Under the pieces are notes generated by a model. The model was not told the origin of the DNA, searched no databases, and worked only from the letters and a program-made list of their open reading frames with translations. From Planomonospora sp. ID67723 (GTDB taxonomy: Bacteria; Actinomycetota; Actinomycetes; Streptosporangiales; Streptosporangiaceae), in assembly GCF_015711605.1 (NCBI RefSeq), contig NZ_JABTEZ010000006.1, positions 186,001 to 250,000 of the forward strand: a stretch of 64,000 nucleotides of DNA, read 5' to 3'. A program made the translations under genes and the position numbers. The first letter of the stretch is position 1; each line of letters opens with the position of its first letter. Positions 1 to 8,585 of the stretch are shown one piece after another.

Positions 1-14
1 AGGGGGCCTCCGCG

Positions 15-473
15 TCACCTCCCGGTGGTGGTGTGGACGATCAATACGTCACAGCCGGCGCGGTGGGAGACCGCCGAGGGCACCGAGCCGAGCAGCCGCC
101 CGGCGAGGCTGTTGAGCCCCCGGTTGCCGACGACCAGCAGGTCCGCCCGGTGCCTGCCGGCCAGGGTGACCAGCGCGTCGACCGCCTCGCCCTCCTCTGC
201 GGCCAGTTCGATCTTCCGTGCCCCGGCGGCGACCGCGTGCTCGCGGGCGGCGCGCAGCGCGTCGTCGGCCGGGGTGGAGCCGCTCACCTTGTAGGACAGC
301 TCGCCGAGCACGTCGGCGGCGGCGCTGCGGTCGCGCTCGCGCATCGGAAGGTAGGCGCAGGCCAGGACCAGGGTGGCGTCGGTCGCGGCGGCGAGGGAGG
401 CGGCGGCCGTGACCGCCCGGAAGGAGGAGGCGGAGCCGTCGGTGCCGACGAGGATGGTCTGGTAGGTCGCCAT
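15..473 (-). CDS. Universal stress protein (UspA family)
   Basis: A 152-residue single-domain Usp protein. It begins MATYQTILVGTDGS, with the first beta strand and its Asp, and carries the C-terminal nucleotide-binding signature in the stretch LLVVGNRGLNSLAGRLLGS (G-x2-G-x9-G[ST] type), so it probably binds ATP. Usp proteins are cytosolic and help survival under stress, often without a defined reaction. I start it at the ATG at 473, because the family fold begins there; an upstream in-frame start at 512 would add 13 non-conserved residues. It is transcribed away from metH, and an inverted repeat lies in the shared promoter space. Family certain, physiological role unknown. Confidence 0.9.
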   Translation of the reverse strand: MATYQTILVGTDGSASSFRAVTAAASLAAATDATLVLACAYLPMRERDRSAAADVLGELSYKVSGSTPADDALRAAREHAVAAGARKIELAAEEGEAVDALVTLAGRHRADLLVVGNRGLNSLAGRLLGSVPSAVSHRAGCDVLIVHTTTGR

Positions 474-521
474 CGGGTACCTCGCAGGGGATCGGGCCCG
501 GAGCGCGCTCACGGGGAGGGT

Positions 522-542
522 AATTGGACTTGGAGTTCAATT
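522..542. promoter_or_regulatory. Inverted repeat in the usp-metH divergent region
   Basis: Arms AATTGGACT and AGTTCAATT (8 of 9 positions complementary) are separated by 3 bp. The dyad is AT-rich in a very GC-rich sequence and lies midway between the two divergent start codons (473 and 591), so it is a candidate operator for either gene. I see no cobalamin riboswitch here. The regulator is unknown. Confidence 0.4.
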
Positions 543-590
543 GCCACCATGAACGATAGCGCCCGGCCGGTTCCCAGTAAGCTTTGCCCC

Positions 591-3500
591 ATGACAAACG
601 CGCCGTCCTTCCGTGAAGTCCTGGCCGAGCGAGTGATGGTCGCCGACGGGGCCATGGGGACGATGTTGCAGGCCCACGACGTCACGCTCGACGACTTCGA
701 GGGCCACGAGGGCTGCAACGAGGTGCTCAACGTCACCCGTCCCGACATCGTCCGGGCCGTGCACGACGCCTACTTCGAGGTGGGGGTCGACTGCGTGGAG
801 ACCAACACCTTCGGCGCCAACCTCGCCGCGCTGGGCGAGTACGACATCTCCGAGCGGGTCTTCGCCTACTCGGAGGCGGGCGCCCGGGTCGCGCGCGAGG
901 CCGCCGACCACTGGTCCACCCCCGGCCGGCCCCGCTTCGTGCTGGGCTCCATCGGCCCCGGCACCAAGCTGCCCACCCTCGGGCACAAGCCGTACGGCGA
1001 GCTGCGCGACGCCTACTACGACAACGCGGCCGGCCTGATCTCCGGCGGCGCCGACGCCCTGATCATCGAGACCTCGCAGGACCTGCTCCAGGTCAAGGCC
1101 GCGGTCGTCGGCGCGCACCGGGCCATCGCCGACGCGGGCCGGGACGTGCCGATCATCGCCCAGGTCACCATCGAGACCAACGGCGCGATGCTGCTCGGCT
1201 CGGAGATCGGCGCGGCGCTGACCGCGATCGAGCCGCTCGGCGTCGACGTGATCGGGCTCAACTGCGCCACCGGTCCGGCCGAGATGAGCGAGCACCTGCG
1301 CTACCTGGCCCGGCACGCGCGGGTCCGGCTCTCCTGCATGCCCAACGCCGGGCTGCCGGTGCTGACCTCCGACGGCGCCTACTACCCGCTCGGTCCCGAC
1401 GAGCTGGCCGACGCGCACGAGAACTTCACCCGGGCCTTCGGCCTGTCGATCGTCGGCGGCTGCTGCGGCACCACCCCCGAGCACCTGCGCAAGGTCGTCG
1501 AGCGGGTCCGCGGCCAGGAGGTCGCCGCCCGCCGCCCGCGGCCCGACGCCGGCGCCTCCTCTCTCTACCAGCACGTGCCCTTCCGGCAGGACACCTCCTA
1601 CCTGGCCATCGGCGAGCGGACCAACGCCAACGGCTCCAAGGCCTTCCGCGAGGCCATGCTCGCCGGGAACTGGGAGGAGTGCGTCGAGATCGCCCGGGCC
1701 CAGGCCCGCGACGGCGCGCACCTGCTCGACCTGTGCGTCGACTACGTCGGCCGTGACGGCGCCGGCGACATGCGGGAGCTGGCGTTCCGCTTCGCCACCG
1801 CCTCCACGCTGCCGATCATGCTCGACTCCACCGAGCCCGCCGTGCTGGAGGCGGGGCTGGAGATGCTCGGCGGGCGCGCGGTCGTCAACTCGGTCAACTA
1901 CGAGGACGGAGCCGGCCCGGACTCCCGCTTCACCAAGATCATGGAGCTGGTCCGGGAGCACGGCGCCGCGGTGGTCGCGCTGACCATCGACGAGGAGGGC
2001 CAGGCGCGCACCGCCGACGACAAGGTGCGCATCGCCACCCGCCTCATCGAGGACCTCACGGGCAACTGGGGGATGCGGGTCGAGGACATCATCGTCGACT
2101 GCCTCACCTTCCCGATCGCCACCGGCCAGGAGGAGACCCGGCGCGACGGGCTGGAGACCATCGAGGCCATCGCCGAGATCAAGCGGCGCTACCCGGCCGT
2201 GCAGACCACGCTCGGGCTGTCCAACATCTCCTTCGGGCTCAACCCCGCCGCCCGCATGGTGCTCAACAGCGTCTTCCTCAACGAGTGCGTCAACGCCGGG
2301 CTGGACTCGGCGATCGCGCACGCCTCCAAGATCCTGCCGATGGCGCGCATCCCCGACGAGCAGCGCCAGGTCGCCCTCGACATGGTCTACGACCGCCGCC
2401 GCGAGGGCTACGACCCGCTGCAGCGCTTCATGGAGCTGTTCGAGGGCGTCGACGCGGCCGCGATGAAGGCGGGCAAGGCGGAGGAGCTGGCCGGGCTGCC
2501 GCTGTGGGAGCGGCTCAAGCGACGCATCGTCGACGGCGAGAAGAAGGGCCTGGAAGCCGACCTCGACGCGGCCCTGGAGCAGCGCCCGGCCCTGGAGATC
2601 GTCAACGACGTCCTGCTGGACGGCATGAAGACCGTCGGCGAGCTGTTCGGCTCCGGCGAGATGCAGCTGCCGTTCGTGCTGCAGTCGGCCGAGGTGATGA
2701 AGAGCGCCGTGGCCTACCTGGAGCCGCACATGGAGCGGGTCGAGGGCGAGACCAAGGGCCGCATCGTGCTGGCGACCGTCAAGGGCGACGTGCACGACAT
2801 CGGCAAGAACCTGGTCGACATCATCCTGTCCAACAACGGCTACGAGGTCGTCAACCTCGGCATCAAGCAGCCGGTATCGGCCATCCTGGAGGCCGCGGAG
2901 GAGGCCAGGGCCGACGTCATCGGCATGTCCGGGCTGCTGGTGAAGTCCACGGTGGTGATGAAGGAGAACCTCGAGGAGATGAACTCCCGGGGCATCTCCG
3001 AGAAGTTCCCCGTGCTGCTCGGCGGCGCCGCCCTCACCCGCGCCTACGTCGAGCAGGACCTCGCCGAACTGTTCCAGGGCGAGGTCCGCTACGCCCGGGA
3101 CGCCTTCGAGGGCCTGCGCCTGATGGACGCCTTCATGGCGGTCAAGCGCGGCGAGGACGGCGCCTCCCTGCCGCCGCTGCGCCAGCGCAGGGTCAAGACC
3201 GGCGCGGTCCTGCAGCGCACCGCGGTGGAGGACCTGCCGGCCCGTTCCGACGTGGCCGCCGACAACCCGGTGCCCGCCGCGCCGTTCTTCGGCGACAGGA
3301 TCATCAAGGGCATCCCGCTGGCCGACTACGCCGCGTTCCTGGACGAGCGGGCGACCTTCATGGGCCAGTGGGGCCTCAAGTCCGCCCGCGGCGGCGAGGG
3401 GCCCTCCTACGAGGAGCTGGTCGAGACCGAGGGCCGGCCGCGGCTGCGGATGTGGCTGGAGCGGATGCAGACCGAGGGCCTGCTGGAGGCCGCGGTCGCC

Positions 3501-4055
3501 TACGGCTACTTCCCGTGCGTCAGCGACGGAGACTCGCTGATCATCCTGGACGAGGCGGGCAACGAGCGGACCCGCTTCACCTTCCCGCGCCAGCGCCGCG
3601 ACCGGCACCTGTGCCTGTCCGACTTCTTCCGCCCGAAGGACTCCGGCGAGGTCGACGTGGTCGCCTTCCAGGTCGCCACGATGGGCGGCAAGATCTCCGA
3701 GGCCACGGCCGAGCTGTTCGCCAAGGACGCCTACCGCGACTACCTGGAGCTGCACGGCCTGTCGGTTCAGCTCACCGAGGCGCTGGCCGAATACTGGCAC
3801 GCGCGCGTCCGCTCGGAGCTGGGCATCGGCGGCGACGAGGCGCTGGAGGACATGCTCAAGGTCAACATCACCGGCTGCCGCTACTCCTTCGGTTACCCGG
3901 CCTGCCCCAACCTGGAGGACCAGGTCCAGCTGATGGAGCTGATCGACCCCGTGCGGATCGGGGTGAACCTGTCGGAGGAGTTCCAGCTCCACCCCGAGCA
4001 GTCGACCTCCGCTCTGATCGTCCACCACCCCGAGGCCAACTACTTCAACGTCTGA
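591..4055 (+). CDS. metH: Cobalamin-dependent methionine synthase MetH
   Basis: Cytosolic 5-methyltetrahydrofolate-homocysteine methyltransferase of 1154 residues, a little shorter than E. coli MetH (about 1227). All four modules are visible in order. The homocysteine domain (about 1-320) has the zinc cysteines in a GLNCAT segment near 224 and in GGCCGT near 290. A pterin-binding domain follows (about 340-620, starting around AIGERTNANGS). The B12 cap and B12 domain have the base-off motif D733-x-H735-x2-G738 (DVHDIGKN). A C-terminal AdoMet reactivation domain runs from about 880 to the end, with the conserved segment RYSFGYPACPNLEDQ. The start chosen is the ATG before TNAPSFREVL; the upstream in-frame extension overlaps the divergent usp gene and is not conserved-looking. 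It needs cobalamin, whose cobalt uptake and synthesis genes lie at 44.7-50.6 kb. Confidence 0.97.
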   Translation: MTNAPSFREVLAERVMVADGAMGTMLQAHDVTLDDFEGHEGCNEVLNVTRPDIVRAVHDAYFEVGVDCVETNTFGANLAALGEYDISERVFAYSEAGARVAREAADHWSTPGRPRFVLGSIGPGTKLPTLGHKPYGELRDAYYDNAAGLISGGADALIIETSQDLLQVKAAVVGAHRAIADAGRDVPIIAQVTIETNGAMLLGSEIGAALTAIEPLGVDVIGLNCATGPAEMSEHLRYLARHARVRLSCMPNAGLPVLTSDGAYYPLGPDELADAHENFTRAFGLSIVGGCCGTTPEHLRKVVERVRGQEVAARRPRPDAGASSLYQHVPFRQDTSYLAIGERTNANGSKAFREAMLAGNWEECVEIARAQARDGAHLLDLCVDYVGRDGAGDMRELAFRFATASTLPIMLDSTEPAVLEAGLEMLGGRAVVNSVNYEDGAGPDSRFTKIMELVREHGAAVVALTIDEEGQARTADDKVRIATRLIEDLTGNWGMRVEDIIVDCLTFPIATGQEETRRDGLETIEAIAEIKRRYPAVQTTLGLSNISFGLNPAARMVLNSVFLNECVNAGLDSAIAHASKILPMARIPDEQRQVALDMVYDRRREGYDPLQRFMELFEGVDAAAMKAGKAEELAGLPLWERLKRRIVDGEKKGLEADLDAALEQRPALEIVNDVLLDGMKTVGELFGSGEMQLPFVLQSAEVMKSAVAYLEPHMERVEGETKGRIVLATVKGDVHDIGKNLVDIILSNNGYEVVNLGIKQPVSAILEAAEEARADVIGMSGLLVKSTVVMKENLEEMNSRGISEKFPVLLGGAALTRAYVEQDLAELFQGEVRYARDAFEGLRLMDAFMAVKRGEDGASLPPLRQRRVKTGAVLQRTAVEDLPARSDVAADNPVPAAPFFGDRIIKGIPLADYAAFLDERATFMGQWGLKSARGGEGPSYEELVETEGRPRLRMWLERMQTEGLLEAAVAYGYFPCVSDGDSLIILDEAGNERTRFTFPRQRRDRHLCLSDFFRPKDSGEVDVVAFQVATMGGKISEATAELFAKDAYRDYLELHGLSVQLTEALAEYWHARVRSELGIGGDEALEDMLKVNITGCRYSFGYPACPNLEDQVQLMELIDPVRIGVNLSEEFQLHPEQSTSALIVHHPEANYFNV

Positions 4056-4074
4056 CCAGAGAGGACCTTCGGGG

Positions 4075-4728
4075 ATGGACGCGGTCCTCTTCGACATGGA
4101 CGGGCTGCTCGTGGACAGCGAGAAGATCTGGTTCCAGGTCGAGACCGAGGTGATGGAGCGGCTCGGCGGCGACTGGTCCCCGGCGGACCAGGAGCACCTC
4201 GTGGGCGGCTCCATGCCGTCCACGGTGGCCTACATGCTCCGGGTCTCCGGCGCCGCCGCCGCTCCGGAGGACGTGGAGGCCTGGCTGCTGGCGGGCATGA
4301 TCCGCAGGCTCTCCGAGGGCGTGGAGATGATGCCGGGCGCGGCCGAGCTGCTGGCGGCCGTACGGGAGGCGGGCCTGCCCACCGCCCTGGTCACCTCCTC
4401 GGCCCGGGTGATCGCCGACGCGTGCCTGGACGGCGCCATCGGCAGGCACCATTTCGACCAGGTGGTGACCTGTGAGGACGTGGCGAGGACCAAGCCCGAC
4501 CCGGAGCCCTATCTGACGGCGGCCCGGCTGCTCGGTGCGGACCCGGTCCGCTGCGTCGCGCTGGAGGACTCCCCGAACGGGGTGACGGCGGCCACCGCCG
4601 CGGGCTGCCGGGTGGTGGCCGTGCCGAGCGTGCTGCCGGTCCCGCACGCCCCCGGCCGCCTCATCGTCACGTCGCTGCGTGAGATCGGCGTCGAGACCCT
4701 GCGGGAGCTGTTCGCGCAGGCGATGTGA
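4075..4728 (+). CDS. HAD-superfamily hydrolase, phosphoglycolate/beta-PGM-like
   Basis: A 217-residue HAD phosphatase. Motif I is FDMDGLL (nucleophile Asp7, general acid Asp9), followed by a helical cap of about 65 residues, motif II TSS near residue 105, and a Lys then the motif IV acidic stretch ALEDSPNGV near 164. These features place it in the beta-phosphoglucomutase/phosphoglycolate phosphatase subfamily. The substrate cannot be read from sequence. It starts 19 bp after the metH stop and is likely co-transcribed with it. Confidence 0.88.
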   Translation: MDAVLFDMDGLLVDSEKIWFQVETEVMERLGGDWSPADQEHLVGGSMPSTVAYMLRVSGAAAAPEDVEAWLLAGMIRRLSEGVEMMPGAAELLAAVREAGLPTALVTSSARVIADACLDGAIGRHHFDQVVTCEDVARTKPDPEPYLTAARLLGADPVRCVALEDSPNGVTAATAAGCRVVAVPSVLPVPHAPGRLIVTSLREIGVETLRELFAQAM

Positions 4729-4868
4729 CCCGGAGGCCGGCCCCGGCCCTCCACCCGGCGGAGAACCCGCGACCCCTAGGGGATGATCCCTCCCAAAGGA
4801 GGAGGATCCACCGCGCCTCGGCATGCCAGGATGGAGGAAGGCAAGCCGATACGAGGGGTGGTTCCGCC

Positions 4869-5378
4869 ATGCTGACATATGCCCAGATTCCGTGGCTGGC
4901 GCTGTGCGCCGGACTGACAGGGGTGGGGCTGGTCCTGAGCTTCCTGCTGCTGCGCCGCCGGGGGGCCGCGGCCGGGCTGCGCATGGCGGCGTGGTCGCTG
5001 CTGCCGCTGGCGGCCTACCTGACCGGCGCGCTGCCGACGGTCTGGCAGATCGGCACGGCGGTCACCGGGTTCGTCGCCGGGCTCGTGCTCAACCCGATGG
5101 TGTGGGCGGGGGTGGCCCTGGCCGGTGTCTCGGTGGTGCTGTTCCTGGTCTCCGGCGTGCTGCGGGCCCGCCGTACGGGCCGCGCTCGGAAGTCCGCGCC
5201 CTCTTCGGTTCCGGCGGCTCCGGCGGCCCCCGCCGTGCAGAAGAAGGAGGCCGTCACGCAGCCGTTGCCGCAGCGCGTCCCCGGAGCCGCGCCCAAGCCG
5301 GGGCAGGCGGCCGGTTCCAGGGGTGACGACGACTTCTCCGACATCGAGGCGATCCTCAAGCGTCGGGGGATCGGATGA
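4869..5378 (+). CDS. Small membrane protein with acidic/basic cytoplasmic tail
   Basis: 169 residues. About three hydrophobic segments (roughly 5-25, 38-58 and 72-98) are followed by a basic Ala/Pro-rich linker and the compact C-terminal tail DDDFSDIEAILKRRGIG. The tail looks like a conserved short linear motif rather than a disordered end. I start it at the ATG at 4869, where the first membrane segment begins; an upstream in-frame start at 4725 would add 48 low-complexity residues overlapping the previous stop. I do not recognise a named family and assign no function. Confidence 0.7.
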   Translation: MLTYAQIPWLALCAGLTGVGLVLSFLLLRRRGAAAGLRMAAWSLLPLAAYLTGALPTVWQIGTAVTGFVAGLVLNPMVWAGVALAGVSVVLFLVSGVLRARRTGRARKSAPSSVPAAPAAPAVQKKEAVTQPLPQRVPGAAPKPGQAAGSRGDDDFSDIEAILKRRGIG

Positions 5379-5590
5379 CTCCGGGACGTTCGATCCTCCC
5401 GCCGCCACCGGTGTGTCACAAAATCGCGACAGAAGCGGAACGTCTTCCAGACATTCGAACCAAGATCAGAACGAATGAATTTCACGTGAATCACAGTTAA
5501 GCCACATAGCCCCCTAAAGTACTGGTCAGCGCAGATCAGCCCATAGATTCTCCGGAACGGGACTACCAAAACAGGACCGTAGACTCAGGG

Positions 5591-5615
5591 CGCGATACCC
5601 CGACCCGGGGGCGCG
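5591..5615 (+). promoter_or_regulatory. 5' leader hairpin of the first peptide-transport operon
   Basis: Between the previous gene and the permease at 5656 lie 277 bp without a gene. A stem formed by CCCCG and CGGGG, flanked by CGCG on both sides, sits about 40 nt before the ATG and probably folds in the mRNA leader. Further upstream (5414-5431) is an imperfect dyad, TGTCAC - 6 bp - GCGACA, a candidate operator. The space probably carries the operon promoter, but I cannot name a convincing -35/-10 pair. Confidence 0.35.
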
Positions 5616-5655
5616 TTCTTCGGACAACGTCGTCTGGGATCCAGGGGGCCACTGT

Positions 5656-6666
5656 ATGACCGCACCGCTCGATGTCTCCGGGCAGGCCATGGAGGCCCAG
5701 CCGGAGGCCGTGCTTGAAGGGGCGGGCGGAAAGGCCATCGAAGGCCGTTCGCTCGGTCAGATCGCATGGATGCGGCTGAAACGCGACAAAGCGGCCTTTG
5801 TCGGCGCTTTCGTCGTGGTGTTCCTGACGCTGATCGCCATCTTCGCCGAGCGTCCGTTCGGCGGGCTGATCGCGCTCTTCGGCGACCCGCCGAACCTGCC
5901 CAACAACGATCTCATCGACCCCATGACCAGCGCTCCGCTCGGCACCTGGGGCGGCATGAGCCTGGAGCACCCGTTCGGGCTGGAGCCGGTCAACGGCCGC
6001 GACCTGTTCGCCCGGATCCTGTCCGGCGCGCAGATCTCGCTGCTGGTGGCCTTCCTCGCCACGCTGGTCTCGGTGGTGATCGGCTCACTGCTGGGCGTGC
6101 TCGCCGGCTTCTTCGGAGGCTGGGTCGACACGCTCATCAGCCGGCTCATGGACGTCTTCCTCGCCTTCCCTCTGCTGCTGTTCGCGATCGCGATCGTCGG
6201 CGCCGTTCCCGACAAGGCGCTCGGCCTCAGCGGCAACGGCCTGCGGGTCGCGGTGATCGTGTTCATCATCGGGTTCTTCAACTGGCCCTACATCGCACGC
6301 ATCGTGCGCGGCCAGACCCTGTCGCTGCGCGAGCGCGAGTTCGTCGACGCCGCCCGGTCGCTGGGCGCGGGCAACGGCTACATCATCTTCCGCGAGGTCT
6401 TCCCGAACCTCGTGGCGCCGATCCTGGTCTACTCGACGCTGCTCATCCCCTCGAACATCCTCTTCGAGGCCGCGCTGTCGTTCCTGGGCGTGGGCGTGGC
6501 CGAGCCTCAGGCCTCCTGGGGCGGCATGCTCACCCGCGCGGTCGACTACTACCAGATCGCACCACACTTCATGATCGTCCCGGGCCTCGCGATCTTCGTT
6601 ACCGTGATGGCCTTCAACCTCCTGGGCGACGGGCTCCGGGACGCCCTCGACCCGCGAGCCCGGTAG
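5656..6666 (+). CDS. Peptide ABC transporter permease, DppC/OppC type
   Basis: 336-residue inner-membrane subunit of an oligopeptide/dipeptide importer. A cytoplasmic N-terminus (about 50 residues, OppC_N region with RLKRDKAAFVGAF) is followed by six hydrophobic segments. The cytoplasmic EAA loop near residue 230 (REFVDAARSLGAGN, with DAA...G) is the contact with the ATPases. The ATG has the ribosome-binding sequence AGGGGG 8 nt upstream. It is the first gene of an operon with unusual order (C - A - B - D - F); the binding protein follows 61 bp downstream. Confidence 0.92.
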   Translation: MTAPLDVSGQAMEAQPEAVLEGAGGKAIEGRSLGQIAWMRLKRDKAAFVGAFVVVFLTLIAIFAERPFGGLIALFGDPPNLPNNDLIDPMTSAPLGTWGGMSLEHPFGLEPVNGRDLFARILSGAQISLLVAFLATLVSVVIGSLLGVLAGFFGGWVDTLISRLMDVFLAFPLLLFAIAIVGAVPDKALGLSGNGLRVAVIVFIIGFFNWPYIARIVRGQTLSLREREFVDAARSLGAGNGYIIFREVFPNLVAPILVYSTLLIPSNILFEAALSFLGVGVAEPQASWGGMLTRAVDYYQIAPHFMIVPGLAIFVTVMAFNLLGDGLRDALDPRAR

Positions 6667-6727
6667 CGCGACAACGCTTCCGCGCCTCGATATCACCGTC
6701 ACTCATGACAAGGGGTGTACAACCACG

Positions 6728-8506
6728 ATGAGGAAGACCAACGCTCTGGCGCTCGCCGCGCTGGGTACCGCGCTGGCCATGGGCCTCGCCGCCTGCGGCG
6801 GCACGGCCGGTGGTGGCGGCGACAAGAACACCGGGACGGGCAACACCGGCACCGGGACCTCGGCCGCCAAGCACAACGACGGCTACACCAAGGTCGTCAA
6901 CGCTTCCGACGCCAAGGGCGGCACGCTCAAGTTCGCCTACTCCGACGAGCCCGACTCGATGGACCCGGGCAACACCTACTACGCGTTCAACTGGAACTTC
7001 ACGCGTCTGTACGCCCGCCCGCTGCTGACCTACTCCGCCGAGCCGGGTGAGGCGGGCCTGAAGCTGGTGCCCGACCTCGCCGAGGGCCTGGGCGAGGCCA
7101 GCGAGGACGGCAAGACCTGGACCTACAAGCTCAAGAAGGGCATCAAGTACGACGACGGCACCGAGGTCAAGGCCGCGGACGTCAAGTACGCCATCGCCCG
7201 GAGCAACTTCTCCGCTGAGCTCACCGACGGTCCGAAGTACTTCGCCGAGTACCTCGACGCCGGTGACTACAAGGGTCCCTACAAGGACAAGAACCTCGAC
7301 AACTTCAAGGGCATCGAGACCCCGGACGACTACACCATCGTCTTCAAGCTCAAGGCCCCGTTCTCGGAGTTCGACTTCCTGGTCGCCAACCCGCAGTCGG
7401 CTCCCGTGCCGCAGGCCAAGGACACCGGCCTGGAGTACGAGAAGACCGTCGCCTCGACCGGTCCCTACAAGATCGAGAGCTACGAGGTCGGCAAGCAGTT
7501 CAACCTCGTCAAGAACGAGCACTGGGACCCGGCCACCGACACCACGCGCAAGCAGCTCCCGGACCGCATCGAGGTCCAGATGAAGCAGAGCGCCGAGGAC
7601 ATCGACCAGCGCCTGCTGGCCGGCCAGATCCACGTCGACCTCGGCGGCACCGGCCTGCAGACCGCCGCCCGCGCGAAGATCGTCGGCGACCCCAAGCTGA
7701 AGGACTCCACGGACAACCCGTACACGCCCTTCAACCGCTACGCGATGATGTCGACCAAGGTCGCCCCGTTCGACAACATCGAGTGCCGCAAGGCCGTGCA
7801 GTACGCCACCGACCAGGTCGCCACCCAGGCGCCGTGGGGCGGTCCGCTCGGCGGTGACATCGGCAGCACGCTGATGACCCCGACCACGGTCGGCTACCAG
7901 CAGTTCGACCTGTTCCCGAACGGCGCCGACAACAAGGGCGACGTGGCCAAGGCCAAGGAGGCCCTGACGGCCTGCGGCAAGGCCGACGGCTTCGAGACCA
8001 ACATCGCGGTCCGCGGTGACCGGACCAAGGAGGTCCAGGTCGCCGAGGCGCTGCAGGCCTCGCTGGACAAGGTCGGCATCAAGGCCTCGATCAAGAAGTA
8101 CCCCTCGGGTGACTGGAGCGCGCAGTACGCCGGCAAGCCGGACTTCGTGCACAAGAACAACCTGGGCATCATGATCGCCGGTTGGGGCGCCGACTGGCCC
8201 TCGGGCTTCGGCTTCCTGTCGCAGATCGTCGACGGCCGCTTCATCAAGGCCTCCGGCAACTACAACATGATGGAGCTCAACGACCCGGCGGTGAACGAGC
8301 TGCTCGACAAGGGCATCCAGACCACCGACGCCGCGGAGCGCAACAAGATCTGGGCCGAGGTCGACAAGAAGGTCATGGAGTCGGCGGCCTTCCTGCCGTT
8401 CGTCTACGAGAAGACCCTGCTCTTCCGCCCGGAGAGCCTGACCAACGTGTACGTGCACCCGGCCTACGGCATGTACGACTACACGTGGCTCGGCGTCAAG
8501 CAGTAG
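6728..8506 (+). CDS. Peptide-binding lipoprotein, family 5 solute-binding protein
   Basis: 592 residues. A lipoprotein signal peptide ends at the lipobox LAAC (Cys near residue 23), followed by a Gly/Thr-rich linker and a family 5 extracellular solute-binding domain. Typical features are LKFAYSDEPDSMDP at the start, an LAEGLGEASEDGKTWTYKL segment, and VASTGPYKIESYEVG near 240. It captures peptides or similar ligands outside the membrane for the neighbouring permeases. The ATG has AAGGGG about 10 nt upstream. Lysine-rich surface and length are normal for DppA/OppA. The ligand is not predictable. Confidence 0.93.
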   Translation: MRKTNALALAALGTALAMGLAACGGTAGGGGDKNTGTGNTGTGTSAAKHNDGYTKVVNASDAKGGTLKFAYSDEPDSMDPGNTYYAFNWNFTRLYARPLLTYSAEPGEAGLKLVPDLAEGLGEASEDGKTWTYKLKKGIKYDDGTEVKAADVKYAIARSNFSAELTDGPKYFAEYLDAGDYKGPYKDKNLDNFKGIETPDDYTIVFKLKAPFSEFDFLVANPQSAPVPQAKDTGLEYEKTVASTGPYKIESYEVGKQFNLVKNEHWDPATDTTRKQLPDRIEVQMKQSAEDIDQRLLAGQIHVDLGGTGLQTAARAKIVGDPKLKDSTDNPYTPFNRYAMMSTKVAPFDNIECRKAVQYATDQVATQAPWGGPLGGDIGSTLMTPTTVGYQQFDLFPNGADNKGDVAKAKEALTACGKADGFETNIAVRGDRTKEVQVAEALQASLDKVGIKASIKKYPSGDWSAQYAGKPDFVHKNNLGIMIAGWGADWPSGFGFLSQIVDGRFIKASGNYNMMELNDPAVNELLDKGIQTTDAAERNKIWAEVDKKVMESAAFLPFVYEKTLLFRPESLTNVYVHPAYGMYDYTWLGVKQ

Positions 8507-8541
8507 TCCTCCCTAGCTAGCCAAAGGCAGGTGAAGGCCTA

Positions 8542-8572
8542 GGGCGCCCGGGAGTGATCCTCCCGGGCGCCC
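8542..8572 (+). terminator. 13-bp perfect hairpin between binding protein and permease
   Basis: GGGCGCCCGGGAG pairs perfectly with CTCCCGGGCGCCC across a 5-nt loop (8555-8559). There is no T tract. It lies inside the operon, 36 bp after the binding-protein stop and 13 nt before the GTG of the next permease. Known parallels suggest it partly terminates or protects upstream mRNA, so that more binding protein than membrane subunit is made. Confidence 0.7.
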
Positions 8573-8585
8573 CGGCCGAACGATC

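Noticed and set aside
512-590. Possible cobalamin riboswitch before metH
   Set aside because: Only 79-117 bp are available, and neither the GCCACTG box nor the GGGAA...GGTG core is present.
537-4223. Long antisense open frame of over 1200 codons over metH
   Set aside because: It is a reverse-strand shadow produced by high third-position GC; it is rich in Gly, Val, His, Arg and Leu and has no recognisable domain, while metH is full length on the other strand.
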